A stretch of 31,892 bases of DNA from a virus: IMG/VR virus record IMGVR_UViG_3300046683_000089, positions 1-31,892 of that record. The stretch is one strand, 5' to 3'. Shown here in pieces: positions 6,637 to 15,424 of the stretch. The translations under genes were made by a program, and so were the position numbers. The number at the start of each line of letters is the position of its first letter. Positions within the stretch are counted from its first letter, which is position 1. Under the pieces are notes generated by a model. The model was not told where the DNA came from and did no database searches. It saw nothing but the letters and a program-made list of their open reading frames with translations.

Positions 6637-8630
6637 TGGCGCTCACCGGGACGCTCCTCGCCGACTTCAGCGCCTTCACCAGCGAGGCCGCGAAGGCGAC
6701 CGCCGCCGTCAAGGGGATGGAGACGGGCGCCGACACCGCCGCGGCGAAGCTCTCGAAGATCGGCGAGGGCGTCAACATCAAAAGCGCGATCAGTGACCCG
6801 ATGGGCACGGCGACGACAATGACGACCCAGTTCGCCGAGTCGCTCGGAGGCGTGGGCGTTGCGGCCGTCGGCATCACGGCCAGCGTCGTCGCGCTCGGAA
6901 CGGCGCTGTTCGAGCTGGGATCGTACTCGGCCGAGGTCATCGCGAAGTTCGACGACCTGGCCGACAAGACCGGCATGAGCGTGCCCGCACTCTCGCGGCT
7001 GTCGAACGCGGCGCACGTCATCGGCGCCGACCTCGGCCAACTCACCGATGTCGTGTTCAAGCTCGAACAGCGGATGGGCGAGAACAGCGAGACGTTCCAG
7101 AAGGGCCTGACCGCGATGGGCCTGTCGACCGAGACGCTCAAGGCGGCCGGGCCGGATAAATACCTCGAGCTGGTCACCGCGGGGCTGCAGAGCATCGCGG
7201 ACCCGTCGGCGCGCGCCGCGGCCGGCGTCGAGGTCCTCGGCAAGGGGTACCGCGACGTCGCGCACGCCCTCAACGATCTCGACGACGGGCTGCGGCTCAC
7301 CGCCGACATCGAACCGTTCACGGCGCAGCAGGCCAAGGATGCCGAGGCGTTCGGGTTCCAGGTCAACGCGCTCGTGGAACATTTCAAGGCCCTGGGAATC
7401 GCGATGGGGGCCGAACTGATCCCGGTCCTGTCGACCTTCGTGGGGTGGCTCGAGACGCTGCGCAGCACGTACAACTCGCTGCCCGATGCCGTGAAGACCG
7501 TGATTAGTCCGATGAATCTGCTGACCGCCACGTGGCGCGAAGGCTCCGCGGCGCTCGAGGCGTTCGGGATCAAGGCGACCGCCCTCCCACCGATCGAGAC
7601 CCTGGCCGCACAAACGACCGCCGCGCACGCGGCCACCGTCAAGGAACTCGCGCTCCACGTCCCGACGGCCACCGAGGCGCTCGCCACCCAGAAGGACGTG
7701 CTCAAGGAGCATGAAGCGCAGGTCAAGAAGGACGCCGAGGCGCTGAAGGAATGGCAGAAGGCGACCGACGCGATCAACGCCGCGACGACCGGTTGGCAGA
7801 CCACGCTCGAGACATTGGACGGGACCGTCGTCGAAGCGATCAAGTACTACCTGTCGGCCGGCGTGTCGCAGGGCGACCTGGCGAAGGCGTACGGCGTGAC
7901 CGCGCAGCAAGTCGCCGCGGTCAAGATCGCGCTCGAGGACTACAGCACCGCGCTCACCGCGACCGCGGACCTCGAGAAGGCCGAGGCCGATCAGCGCAAA
8001 GTGATCGACCAGGCGATGTTGAAGGCGACCAACGATCGCATCCTCGCCGAGTTCCAGAAAAAACAGGCGGCCGAGGCCAGCGAGGCCGCCTTCCTGAAGG
8101 CCAACCTGGCCGACGCCCAGGCGCAGGATGCGATCCAGCAGGGGATCACGACGACGACGGCGGCCGCGACCGCGTCGGCGGACGTGATCGGCAATGCCTA
8201 TACGACGCACTTCAAGGCGGCGCAAGGATCGTTCGAGCAGTTCCAGGGTGTCGTGGTCGCCGGCACCGCCGCGATGATCGCGGGGGTGAGCCAGTTTCAC
8301 GACGTCGTGCAAATGCATAAGGACATCACCGACGCCCAATACGCGCGCGGCCAGTTCTTTGTCGACGTCGCGCCCACGCTGCCGACGCGCGACAGCGGCG
8401 GCCCCGTGAGCGCCGGCCAGTCCTACCTGATCGGCGGCGGCAAGGCGCCGGAAATCTTCACGCCGGGCGCCAGCGGGTTCGTCACGCCCGGCGGCGGGGG
8501 CGGCGGGGTCGTGCAACACATCTACGTCACGCAGCCGCTCGGCACGCCCGACGCCATCGCGCGCGCGGTCGCCGACGCGCAGATCAGCCTGATGAAAGGC
8601 CAGGGCGCGCGGTTGCCCTACGGCGGATGA
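6636..8630 (+). CDS. Tail tape measure protein
   Basis: A 664-residue protein, largest of the upstream tail genes, ATG overlapping the previous stop. The N-terminus has the tape-measure opening (LTGTLLADFSAFTSEAAKAT), then a hydrophobic stretch (GGVGVAAVGITASVVALGTA, residues ~70-90), a 'fDdLADKTGMSVPALSRLSN' block and GADLGQLTDVVFKLE; these are usual for phage tail length tape measure proteins. Long Ala/Glu/Lys helices follow (residues ~310-500), and the end is Gly-rich with VSAGQSYLIGGGKAPEIFTP, a common C-terminal motif. At ~0.15 nm per residue this predicts a tail near 100 nm (family rule of thumb). Confidence 0.9.
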   Translation: MALTGTLLADFSAFTSEAAKATAAVKGMETGADTAAAKLSKIGEGVNIKSAISDPMGTATTMTTQFAESLGGVGVAAVGITASVVALGTALFELGSYSAEVIAKFDDLADKTGMSVPALSRLSNAAHVIGADLGQLTDVVFKLEQRMGENSETFQKGLTAMGLSTETLKAAGPDKYLELVTAGLQSIADPSARAAAGVEVLGKGYRDVAHALNDLDDGLRLTADIEPFTAQQAKDAEAFGFQVNALVEHFKALGIAMGAELIPVLSTFVGWLETLRSTYNSLPDAVKTVISPMNLLTATWREGSAALEAFGIKATALPPIETLAAQTTAAHAATVKELALHVPTATEALATQKDVLKEHEAQVKKDAEALKEWQKATDAINAATTGWQTTLETLDGTVVEAIKYYLSAGVSQGDLAKAYGVTAQQVAAVKIALEDYSTALTATADLEKAEADQRKVIDQAMLKATNDRILAEFQKKQAAEASEAAFLKANLADAQAQDAIQQGITTTTAAATASADVIGNAYTTHFKAAQGSFEQFQGVVVAGTAAMIAGVSQFHDVVQMHKDITDAQYARGQFFVDVAPTLPTRDSGGPVSAGQSYLIGGGKAPEIFTPGASGFVTPGGGGGGVVQHIYVTQPLGTPDAIARAVADAQISLMKGQGARLPYGG

Positions 8631-11600
8631 TCCTCACGTACTCCGTGTCGGGGCTCGCGCGCTCGGGCGCCACGCGCTCCGGGTATCCCGTCCTCAAAGG
8701 CGTCCAGGTTCCGCTCTACGCGCTGTCGAATGTCGGCCGCTCGGGCGCCACGCGCTCGAACTACGTCGGCGCGCGGTCGTTCATCAGCGTCGGCGGCATC
8801 CAGCGCGGCTGGGGCCGCCTCGGGGCCGACAGCGGCATCCTCGCCGAGTCGTTGACGCTGTCCGACACGATGAACGCGACCCCGACGACGCTGAACTTCA
8901 CCGCGCGCGGCTGGGTGCCCGTTGAAGGCCAGGACATCATCATCACGCTCGGGTCGATCAACAACCCCAAGCGCGTCTTCGGCGGGACGGTGCTGAGCAC
9001 GCGGCACCGGTACGTCGGCGACAACCCGATCGACGCGAACATGCTCTACGACGTCAACGGCATCGACTACACGTGGGGGCTCGACCGGCGCAAGGTCTCC
9101 GGCGACTACAAGAACGCGAGCGTCGCGGCGATCGCCGCGTCGCTGCTGACGTTCGCGCCCGGCTACACGCTCTGGGTCGATCCCGACATCGGCGCCGAGA
9201 TCCTCGACGAGATCACGTTCACCGAACAGGCGCTCTCGAACGCGCTCTCGCAACTCGTCAAGCGCGTCGGCGGCGATTACCTCTGCGACTACTCGAAGGT
9301 CGTCACGCTGTTCTATGAGAACTCGCAGCTCACGCCGCCGTCGAACGTGAACGCGGTCCACGAGTCGATGCGCGATTTGTCGTTTACGCGCGATCTCTCC
9401 CAGGTGATCACGCGCTGTCTCGGGAATTTCGGCGGGTCGAACGCGCTCGACCAGATTGCGCCCGGCGCGACGCTGTTGCCGGTGGACACAGCCGCGTGGT
9501 ACCTACCGACGGGCGGCACCGTGCTCAGCGGCCAGCAGCGCGTGAACTATAGCGGCCTGGTCGTGGGCGGCGGTGGCTCACTCGTCGGCCCGGGCGCGGC
9601 GCCGTCGGCCGCGATCAATGCGGTCGTAGTGCCCGGCGCGGGCGTGACCGCCGGCCTGCATGACTACGCCGTGACCTACGTGACCGCGAACGGGGAATCG
9701 GTGCCCAGTCCGCGCAGTACCGTCAATGTCGGCGTGATTGCGCCGCCGGCAACGGCCCCGGCTCTCGACACGACGAAACCGCTGCTCGCCGGGACCGGCC
9801 CCGATCCGGGGATGCACGACTACGCGCTCTCGTTCGTGGCGAGTTCGGGCGAGACGACACCCGGGCCACGACTGGCGTTATCATCCGCCAACGTCACCGC
9901 TGCCCCGACAACGGGACCGACCGCGAATGCCGGGGCCATCGGGGCCGGTCCCGATCCGGGCACCCATGACTATGCGGTGGTGTTTCAAACACCATCGGGC
10001 TACACGACCCCGGGACCCATCGGCAGCCAGATCACGGTCGCCACGACGCCGCTTCCAGCCCCGACGGTCGGCCCGACGACGAATCCGGCCACGTCGGGCG
10101 GCAACGTCGATGTCGGCACGCATTGGTACTACGTGACGTTCGCGACCGCGCAAGGTGAAACGACCACCGGGCCAGCGACGAGCGGATCGACGGGCCAAGG
10201 ACCGGGGACGAAAGTACCGAATCCGACGTATGCACCGGGCTGTTCCGCGCAGCCCAATCACGCGGGCAATTCACAACCCATCGGCACGACGGAATACTTC
10301 TGTTATTCCTATGTCACATCGTCCGGTGAGACCCTGTGGTCACCTTACAGTTCTGCGGTGGTCGGCACCTACACCAATACAGGCGGCCCCTGTGCCATCG
10401 ACGTGTCGGTGACGGCATCACCGGATGGACGGGTCACCGGCATTGCGATCTATCACGCCCTCTCTCCGGGGCAGGGCTATGCGTGGATCAAAGAAGTGAC
10501 CCTGCCGAATCAGACACAGACGTACGGCTGCGGTTTTTATGGGGCTAATCCTGTGAATCCGCCCTCATCAAATACCACGCCCGGGACGGACTTCACCCCA
10601 CTCCAAACGATTCCGCTGACCGCGATTCCGACGGGACCAGCGGGCACGACGGCGCGGAAAATTTATCGCACGCCCGTCGGCGGTGGCGTGCAACGACTGT
10701 TGACGACGATCGCCAACAACAGCACGACGACCTACACCGACACGACGGCCGATAGTGCGATGTCCGGGCAGCCGGGGCCACCAGGATCGAACACGGCGTA
10801 CGTGTTGAACGCCGTGCACCTGACCAACATTCCCCGGGGCACCGGGGTCGATGCGTCGACGGTGATCGCCCGCTACCTCTATCGCCGGTCGGGGGGCGCG
10901 GGCCTGCGATCCTGCGGCGTGATCAACGACAATTCGGCGACGACGTTCGACGACACGCTGGCGAATGCGGCCCTCGGGAGTGCGCCCCCCGCCATCAACA
11001 CGGCGTACCTGCAACAACTCCCGTTGACCCTGCCGCTCGGCGGATCGTTCGTCGTGAACCGCAAGCTGTATCGCACGAAGCTCGCGGGCGGATCGACGCT
11101 GTTCCTGGTCGCGACGTTCGACAACGTGCAGGCCACGTACACCGACACGATGGCCGATGCCGGCCTCGGGGCCGCCGCGCCCGCGGTCAACACGGCGACC
11201 GCGGCGCAAGTGAACCTGTCGGCCGTGTCGCTCGGGGCTGCTGCGGTAACCGCCCGGCGGATCTATCGCACCGCGGCCGGCGCGTCCCAACTCCAACTGT
11301 TGACGACGCTCGCCGACAACGCGACGACGACCTACGTCGATGTCCAGGCCGACGCGACGCTCGGCGCGAACGCGCCGACGAGCGATACGTCGACCCTGCA
11401 GCAACCGCAGGGGACGGTGCTGCCCGGCGCCACGACGTTGCCGTGCGCCTCGGTCGCCGCGTTCCTGCCCTCGGGCGGGTGGGCGATCGTCGGCTCGCAG
11501 AACGTGCGCTACACAGCCATCAGCGGGAATGCCTTGCTGGGCATTCCCGCCAGTGGCCCGGGCGCCATCACCGCCACGATCACGTACAACACGACCGTCG

Positions 11601-12091
11601 TCGCCGCCGCCATGCTGACCGGCATTCCGACGACGGGCCTCGGGACCATCACGTACACGATCCTCAAAGGCGACCCCGTCAACATCTTCGTCCAGGTCGA
11701 CGACCTCGACGCCCAGGCCGCCGTGCGCGCACAGCTCCCCGGCAGCGACGGCATCATCGAAGACGAACTCCAGGACGGCCGCCTGTCCTACACCGAAGGG
11801 CGCGCGCGCTGCCAGGCCCGGCTCGACCTGCTCGGCGCCCGCGACAGCAATGGCTTGGTCGGCGCGGTCAGCGTCACGTACCGGTGCCGCGACACCAACA
11901 CGATCGCGGGTGCCACCGTGGCGATCAACGTCGGCCCGCCGATCAATCTCCTCGGCGACTTTCTCATTCAGCGCGTCGGCGTCGCGCAGTTCCACATCCC
12001 GAACCTCAACCCGACGTACACCGTCGAGGCGTCGAGCCTGCGTTTCTCGGCTGAGGAAATGCTGCGACTGCTGCGACAAGGGGCACTCTAA
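8627..12091 (+). CDS. Very long tail hub protein with inserted Ig-like repeat modules
   Basis: A 1154-residue protein, ATGA-coupled to the tape measure. Residues ~1-40 hold a duplicated GLARSGATRSGY / GRSGATRSNY element. Residues ~80-260 resemble siphovirus baseplate hub domains (RGWVPVEGQDIIITLGSINN, NGIDYTWGLDRRKVSGDYKN, ITFTEQALSNALSQLVKRVG). Then come about five fibronectin/Ig-like repeats built on 'HDYAv.y.t..GEt.pgP' (residues ~345-580) and about four repeats built on 'r.iYRT..gg..l.Ll.ti.dN.tTtYtD' (residues ~670-925). The hub-like sequence resumes at DPVNIFVQVDDLDAQAAV and ends in LRFSAEEMLRLLRQG. So an adhesive array is inserted within a hub. The stretch near 10200-10560 looks less GC-rich than its surroundings. 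Confidence 0.85.
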   Translation: MILTYSVSGLARSGATRSGYPVLKGVQVPLYALSNVGRSGATRSNYVGARSFISVGGIQRGWGRLGADSGILAESLTLSDTMNATPTTLNFTARGWVPVEGQDIIITLGSINNPKRVFGGTVLSTRHRYVGDNPIDANMLYDVNGIDYTWGLDRRKVSGDYKNASVAAIAASLLTFAPGYTLWVDPDIGAEILDEITFTEQALSNALSQLVKRVGGDYLCDYSKVVTLFYENSQLTPPSNVNAVHESMRDLSFTRDLSQVITRCLGNFGGSNALDQIAPGATLLPVDTAAWYLPTGGTVLSGQQRVNYSGLVVGGGGSLVGPGAAPSAAINAVVVPGAGVTAGLHDYAVTYVTANGESVPSPRSTVNVGVIAPPATAPALDTTKPLLAGTGPDPGMHDYALSFVASSGETTPGPRLALSSANVTAAPTTGPTANAGAIGAGPDPGTHDYAVVFQTPSGYTTPGPIGSQITVATTPLPAPTVGPTTNPATSGGNVDVGTHWYYVTFATAQGETTTGPATSGSTGQGPGTKVPNPTYAPGCSAQPNHAGNSQPIGTTEYFCYSYVTSSGETLWSPYSSAVVGTYTNTGGPCAIDVSVTASPDGRVTGIAIYHALSPGQGYAWIKEVTLPNQTQTYGCGFYGANPVNPPSSNTTPGTDFTPLQTIPLTAIPTGPAGTTARKIYRTPVGGGVQRLLTTIANNSTTTYTDTTADSAMSGQPGPPGSNTAYVLNAVHLTNIPRGTGVDASTVIARYLYRRSGGAGLRSCGVINDNSATTFDDTLANAALGSAPPAINTAYLQQLPLTLPLGGSFVVNRKLYRTKLAGGSTLFLVATFDNVQATYTDTMADAGLGAAAPAVNTATAAQVNLSAVSLGAAAVTARRIYRTAAGASQLQLLTTLADNATTTYVDVQADATLGANAPTSDTSTLQQPQGTVLPGATTLPCASVAAFLPSGGWAIVGSQNVRYTAISGNALLGIPASGPGAITATITYNTTVVAAAMLTGIPTTGLGTITYTILKGDPVNIFVQVDDLDAQAAVRAQLPGSDGIIEDELQDGRLSYTEGRARCQARLDLLGARDSNGLVGAVSVTYRCRDTNTIAGATVAINVGPPINLLGDFLIQRVGVAQFHIPNLNPTYTVEASSLRFSAEEMLRLLRQGAL
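11523..11550. repeat. Perfect 11-bp inverted repeat inside the tail hub gene
   Basis: GCGGGAATGCC (11523-11533) and GGCATTCCCGC (11540-11550) form a perfect 11-bp stem with a 6-base loop. It encodes part of a common 'SGN.L.GIPASG' tail motif, so the palindrome may be a by-product of coding, or an mRNA hairpin or recombination scar. Confidence 0.7.
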
Positions 12092-13086
12092 TGGCCGTCA
12101 CGATCACGCGTTCCGTCTGGGTAGATGATGACGGCACAGGGCAAACCGGCACCGTGATCAACCAGGCGCTGCACACGACGCTCTACAACGAGATCGACAC
12201 CGCGCTCGCGAAGGTCCCGCAACTCGCGGGCGGGAATACCTTCACGGGGAATCAGACGATCACCGGACTGCTGACGCTCAACGCGCAGGGCGCGCATACC
12301 GTGAACAATTACGCCGTCGGACCCTTGCAAGTCATGCTACGCAACTTCGCCGGCGGCGGGACCAATTCCACGCAAGTCGGGATAGGGAACGACGCCTCGG
12401 CGACGACGCTGACGTTGACCGCCTTTGCCACGACCTTCACGACCGCCGGGATGAATGTCGCGGATGGCGCGACCATCGCCGCGGCCGGCTCGGCCGGGCT
12501 CTCGCTGGGGACCGTGGCCGCCGCGTCGATGCGTTGCTACACGACGAACGCCGAGCGGCTTCGGATTCTGGCGACGGGCGAGGTGTTGATCAATACCGGC
12601 GTGAACGTCGGGGCGGGGCAACTCACGGTCGTGTCGGATCAAGCCCACAGTGGATTCATTGTGCAGAATACCAATCCCGCCAACGGGATGACCTTCGCGG
12701 CGTTTCTCAACAGCACCAACGGCATTGCTGGCGTGATTCTCCAAACCAGCGCGACCACGGTCGCCTTTAACACGTCCTCGGATGCGCGCCTGAAAGACGA
12801 CGGGGGCCGCGCCGAGGATCTCTCCGCGTTGCGCGCCGTCATCGTGCATGACTTCACGTGGAAGGCGGACGGCGTCCGCGACCGGGGCATCTTCGCGCAG
12901 GACGCGCATGCCCTGTATCCGCGCGCCGTCTCGCCGGGCACCGACGACATGACCGACAACGGATCGCTCGCGCGCCCGTGGATGACCGATTACAGCAAAT
13001 TCGTGCCCGACCTGATCGTCGGCTGGCAACAGCACGACGCCGAGATCGCCGAGCTGCGCGCGATGTTCGCCGCGGTGAAAGGATAA
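12091..13086 (+). CDS. Tail fibre / spike with C-terminal intramolecular chaperone (peptidase S74) domain
   Basis: A 331-residue protein. The N-terminus (VTITRSVWVDDDGTGQTGTV then NQALHTTLYNEIDTAL) is an attachment module frequent in phage fibres. The middle is a Thr/Ala/Gly-rich beta repeat region (NTFTGNQTITGLLTLNAQG and similar). The C-terminus has the S74 self-cleaving chaperone signature: SSDARLKDD with Ser230 and Lys235 as the expected Ser-Lys dyad, then GIFAQDAHALYP, and a closing helix QHDAEIAELRAMFAAVK. Such domains trimerise fibres and are then released by autocleavage. Receptor unknown. Confidence 0.87.
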   Translation: MAVTITRSVWVDDDGTGQTGTVINQALHTTLYNEIDTALAKVPQLAGGNTFTGNQTITGLLTLNAQGAHTVNNYAVGPLQVMLRNFAGGGTNSTQVGIGNDASATTLTLTAFATTFTTAGMNVADGATIAAAGSAGLSLGTVAAASMRCYTTNAERLRILATGEVLINTGVNVGAGQLTVVSDQAHSGFIVQNTNPANGMTFAAFLNSTNGIAGVILQTSATTVAFNTSSDARLKDDGGRAEDLSALRAVIVHDFTWKADGVRDRGIFAQDAHALYPRAVSPGTDDMTDNGSLARPWMTDYSKFVPDLIVGWQQHDAEIAELRAMFAAVKG

Positions 13087-13090
13087 CCAG

Positions 13091-13429
13091 ATGCCCAACG
13101 ACGCCTTCTCCCAGCAAGCCCTCGCCGCCGACGCGCGGTTTCACCAACGCCTGCAGAACGCGCTCACCAAGGTCGCCTGGCAGGTGCTCGAGGAAGACGC
13201 CGCGACGCTGCACCATGCCGAACGCGCCGCGTACGCGAACCGCGTGAACACGAACCCGCTGCAGACGGCGCAACAGCTCGCGCCGAGTTTCGTGAACCGC
13301 CCGAACGTCTTCAGCTTCGAGACGTCGTACAGCTTTCCCGCTGGCGGGACGGTGACCACGGCGGGCGATCCGGACCTCGAGGCGCAGCTCATGTCGGACT
13401 GGAACAAGATGGCCGGCGTGACCGGATGA
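13091..13429 (+). CDS. Unknown protein after tail fibre (112 aa)
   Basis: Starts at ATG 13091, five bases after the fibre stop. The N-terminal half is helical (RFHQRLQNALTKVAWQVLEE), and the second half contains FVNRPNVFSFETSYSFPAGG. No transmembrane segment and no lysis enzyme motif. Similar short genes often follow fibres in phages, but I cannot name the family. It is coupled to the next gene by a 4-base overlap. Confidence 0.7.
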   Translation: MPNDAFSQQALAADARFHQRLQNALTKVAWQVLEEDAATLHHAERAAYANRVNTNPLQTAQQLAPSFVNRPNVFSFETSYSFPAGGTVTTAGDPDLEAQLMSDWNKMAGVTG

Positions 13430-13638
13430 CGCGCACGCTCGAGCCGGTCGACTACTGGAAGTTGCGCGCGATCTGCAGCGAGGCGGTGCTGTGCGAGACG
13501 CGCGCGCTCCAGGCGCGCGCCGACCTCGCCACGGCACACAAGAAGCAGAACGCGCAGCTCGTCGCGCTCGGGTTCGACCCGGCCGCGCCCACGTTCACGC
13601 TCGACGACGACACGCTGGCGATCACGTTCCCCGACTAG
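13426..13638 (+). CDS. Unknown small protein (70 aa)
   Basis: ATGA-coupled to the preceding gene. Mostly helical (KLRAICSEAVLCETRALQAR, then KKQNAQLVALGF), ending with a short acidic beta-like segment. No motif recognised. Part of the distal late operon with the membrane protein that follows. Confidence 0.65.
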   Translation: MTRTLEPVDYWKLRAICSEAVLCETRALQARADLATAHKKQNAQLVALGFDPAAPTFTLDDDTLAITFPD

Positions 13639-13646
13639 GAGGCCCC

Positions 13647-13820
13647 ATGCTCGCGCTCATTCTCACGCTCGCGCTCATTGGCGTCGTGGTCTACCTGATC
13701 GAAACGTATCTGCCGATGCCCCAGCCGTTCAAGGTCGCGATCAATGTGATCGTGCTGGTGTGCGTCGTGATCTACCTGGTGCAACTGTTCAACCTGGATA
13801 TTCCGCTACCGCATCGGTAA
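13647..13820 (+). CDS. Small two-helix membrane protein, possible holin
   Basis: A 57-residue protein from ATG 13647 with a strong ribosome site TAGGAGG seven bases upstream. Two hydrophobic helices, LALILTLALIGVVVYLIETY (residues 2-21) and INVIVLVCVVIYLVQLF (residues ~32-48), flank a short 'lPMPqPfK' loop. This pattern recurs in small bacterial and phage membrane proteins of the Thivi_2564 type. The location after the tail genes fits a holin, but no endolysin was recognised nearby, so that role is a guess. Confidence 0.72.
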   Translation: MLALILTLALIGVVVYLIETYLPMPQPFKVAINVIVLVCVVIYLVQLFNLDIPLPHR

Positions 13821-13848
13821 CGGTCGCGTGACAGGAGAGGTCACTGCC

Positions 13849-14010
13849 ATGAGTAAAAAACCCGCGCCCGACCCTGAACCCGACCGTGATCGCGAACGGC
13901 CGAACCCTGAGCCCGACTATCCGCACCGGCCCGGGCCCGACGATCCCCAGCCTGAGCCGCCGATCGCCGAACCGCCGCCGGTCGCACCCGAACCGACGCG
14001 CCTGAACTGA
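13849..14010 (+). CDS. Proline-rich charged small protein (53 aa)
   Basis: ATG 13849 with AGGAGAGG upstream is preferred over the in-frame GTG at 13828. The sequence is almost entirely Pro, Glu, Asp and Arg (PDPEPDRDRERPNPEPDY, then EPPIAEPPPVAPEP) and is predicted disordered. It follows the two-helix membrane protein. Function unknown; a periplasmic or spacer role is only a guess. Confidence 0.55.
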   Translation: MSKKPAPDPEPDRDRERPNPEPDYPHRPGPDDPQPEPPIAEPPPVAPEPTRLN

Positions 14011-14116
14011 CGACGGGCCGGGCGGGCGTGCGCCGTGTTCCAGGCCGCATCGCGGCAGATCAGCCGTGGCGGCGTGGGGTGTTCTCCCGCGCTCGCCCGG
14101 CCCGTCTCAGAATCCC

Positions 14117-14191
14117 ATGATGACGCCGGGCCTGCTGCTCGTGTTCGCGGTGCTGGTGCTGTTGCTGGTCGGCCGCGGCGTGCGGCGCTAG
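14117..14191 (+). CDS. Possible single-helix membrane peptide (24 aa)
   Basis: Double ATG (14117, 14120) followed by TPGLLLVFAVLVLLLVGRGV and a basic end RR. It would be one membrane helix, as in some small lysis peptides. The ribosome site is poor, so its expression is uncertain. It is the last plus-strand reading before the convergent minus-strand operon. Confidence 0.35.
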   Translation: MMTPGLLLVFAVLVLLLVGRGVRR

Positions 14192-14208
14192 GTGTTCCAC
14201 GCGTCGGA

Positions 14209-14230
14209 TGGAAGTCTAGGGTGGAAGTCT
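14209..14230. repeat. Direct repeat TGGAAGTCT in the convergent intergenic gap
   Basis: TGGAAGTCT occurs at 14209-14217 and 14222-14230, between the end of the late operon and the end of the minus-strand operon. A weak CCCC/GGGG stem lies at ~14274-14290. No good U-tract terminator was found in the gap. Confidence 0.45.
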
Positions 14231-14295
14231 CTGTAACAGATAGCAAACAGGGTCGTTAACGTGTGGGCGTCTCCCCTCCTAAGCGGGGGGCCTTG

Positions 14296-15048
14296 CTACC
14301 TAGTGCTGACGAGTCGCCGGGCTTGTTCCATCGCCAAGGAGAAGGCGGCGCCGCGGCCCCAACATTCGGCGGCCGTGCGGGGGAGCAAGGCTGCCTGCAA
14401 CTGGTCGACGAGAATGGGTACCGCCGTGATGCGCTGCGTCACCTCTTCAGGATGCTGCTGGAGCATGGCGGCGACAATCATCAGTAGTTCCCGTGACTTA
14501 CGACTGCCGCGTGTGGCTGCGAGGGCCGCCGCCATCGGCCGTGTATATTCCAAGAGCACCGCGGCGATCACATCGGCGGAGGGTTTGAGATTGCCGCGTA
14601 GCACGAGAATGGCGCGAGCAAGGCTGGCTTCGGTTGGTGAATGCAGGCGCCCAGTCTCTCGAGCGGCGAGGTCGCGCGCCGACTGTGGCACACCGCGATC
14701 GATCACCGCCGCCGTCTCGGGCGGATTCCCGCGACTGATGCGCATGTAGACGTTCGCGCCGGCTTTGATGACGGCCCACAACCGCTTCTGTCCGGTGAGC
14801 ACGTTGTCGGCGGTGTCGAGCATGATGCCTTGATCATGCAAGCGCCACCGGCCGGCCCGCATCGTCTCGGCGTACTCTTCGACTTTGCTCCAGTTGATCG
14901 GGCGATTGTGCGGATTCCGGCGCAGCATGTCCTTGGCGATCTCGGGTGTGATGAGTTCCGTCGTCGTCACGATCAACGGCACGTTGGCATTCACCCGCAG
15001 CGCGTCGGCGCTGTCAAGCGCACGTCGCAGGGCTTTACCTTTCAGCAT
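14296..15048 (-). CDS. ParB-like-domain protein, last gene of repressor operon
   Basis: A 250-residue protein. Residues ~28-120 match the ParB/sulfiredoxin-like fold found in many phage and plasmid proteins: NRPINWSKVEEYAETMRAGR, WRLHDQGIMLDTADNVLTGQ then KRLWAVIKAG, in which TGQKRL replaces the usual DGQHRL, and VIDRGVPQSARDLA. The C-terminal half is helical (LARAILVLRGNLKPSADVIA). These proteins may bind DNA or nucleotide; the exact activity is unknown. It overlaps the upstream gene by 14 bases and so is read with the repressor. The changed GQ(H/K)R motif could affect catalysis. Confidence 0.72.
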   Translation of the reverse strand: MLKGKALRRALDSADALRVNANVPLIVTTTELITPEIAKDMLRRNPHNRPINWSKVEEYAETMRAGRWRLHDQGIMLDTADNVLTGQKRLWAVIKAGANVYMRISRGNPPETAAVIDRGVPQSARDLAARETGRLHSPTEASLARAILVLRGNLKPSADVIAAVLLEYTRPMAAALAATRGSRKSRELLMIVAAMLQQHPEEVTQRITAVPILVDQLQAALLPRTAAECWGRGAAFSLAMEQARRLVSTR

Positions 15049-15424
15049 GGGTGCCCTCCGGTACCTTCAACTCAGCGAGGACGCGAAAACAATCTCGTTC
15101 ACGCGCCAACAACTGCAAGCGCTGTATCAACGACTCGAGTCGTTGGCCGGCGACCAGAAAATCCATCGGTTGACGATGGAAGAGCATCTCGTTGTTCCGT
15201 TTGATGGCGCCTGGTTGTCCCAGTATCGCGAACGGATAGCCTTCCGGCATGACGCGCATGCGATCCCAGAATCCGGCGCCATCCATGAGCGCTTTCGTCA
15301 GTCCTAAGAAATAGAAATCCGGTCGGGGCCGTCTCGAATACGGGCCCCAAAACCCGCCCCTGGCTTTCATGACCCAGGCGGTGTCGTGGCCAGGCGCACG
15401 AAAGACATGATGGCGCGTCGTCAT
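15035..15424 (-). CDS. Unknown protein in repressor operon (129 aa)
   Basis: The start ATG at 15424 overlaps the upstream stop (ATGA); a longer in-frame reading would intrude on that gene. The protein has aromatic-rich VMKARGGFWGPYSRRPRPDF, FLGLTKALMDGAGFWDRMRV and a C-terminal helix (QRLESLIQRLQLLARERD). No family recognised. Because it is co-directional with the repressor it should be expressed in lysogens. Confidence 0.65.
   Translation of the reverse strand: MTTRHHVFRAPGHDTAWVMKARGGFWGPYSRRPRPDFYFLGLTKALMDGAGFWDRMRVMPEGYPFAILGQPGAIKRNNEMLFHRQPMDFLVAGQRLESLIQRLQLLARERDCFRVLAELKVPEGTHAER

Noticed and set aside
6633-8519. Minus-strand 628-aa and 446-aa ORFs opposite the tape measure gene
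   Set aside because: Shadow frames of high-GC coding sequence; Arg-rich or Ser/Ala-rich with no domain, while the plus strand encodes a clear tape measure protein.
10568-12079. Minus-strand 503-aa ORF inside the tail hub region
   Set aside because: Arg/Gly/Val-rich shadow of the hub gene without motifs or ribosome site.
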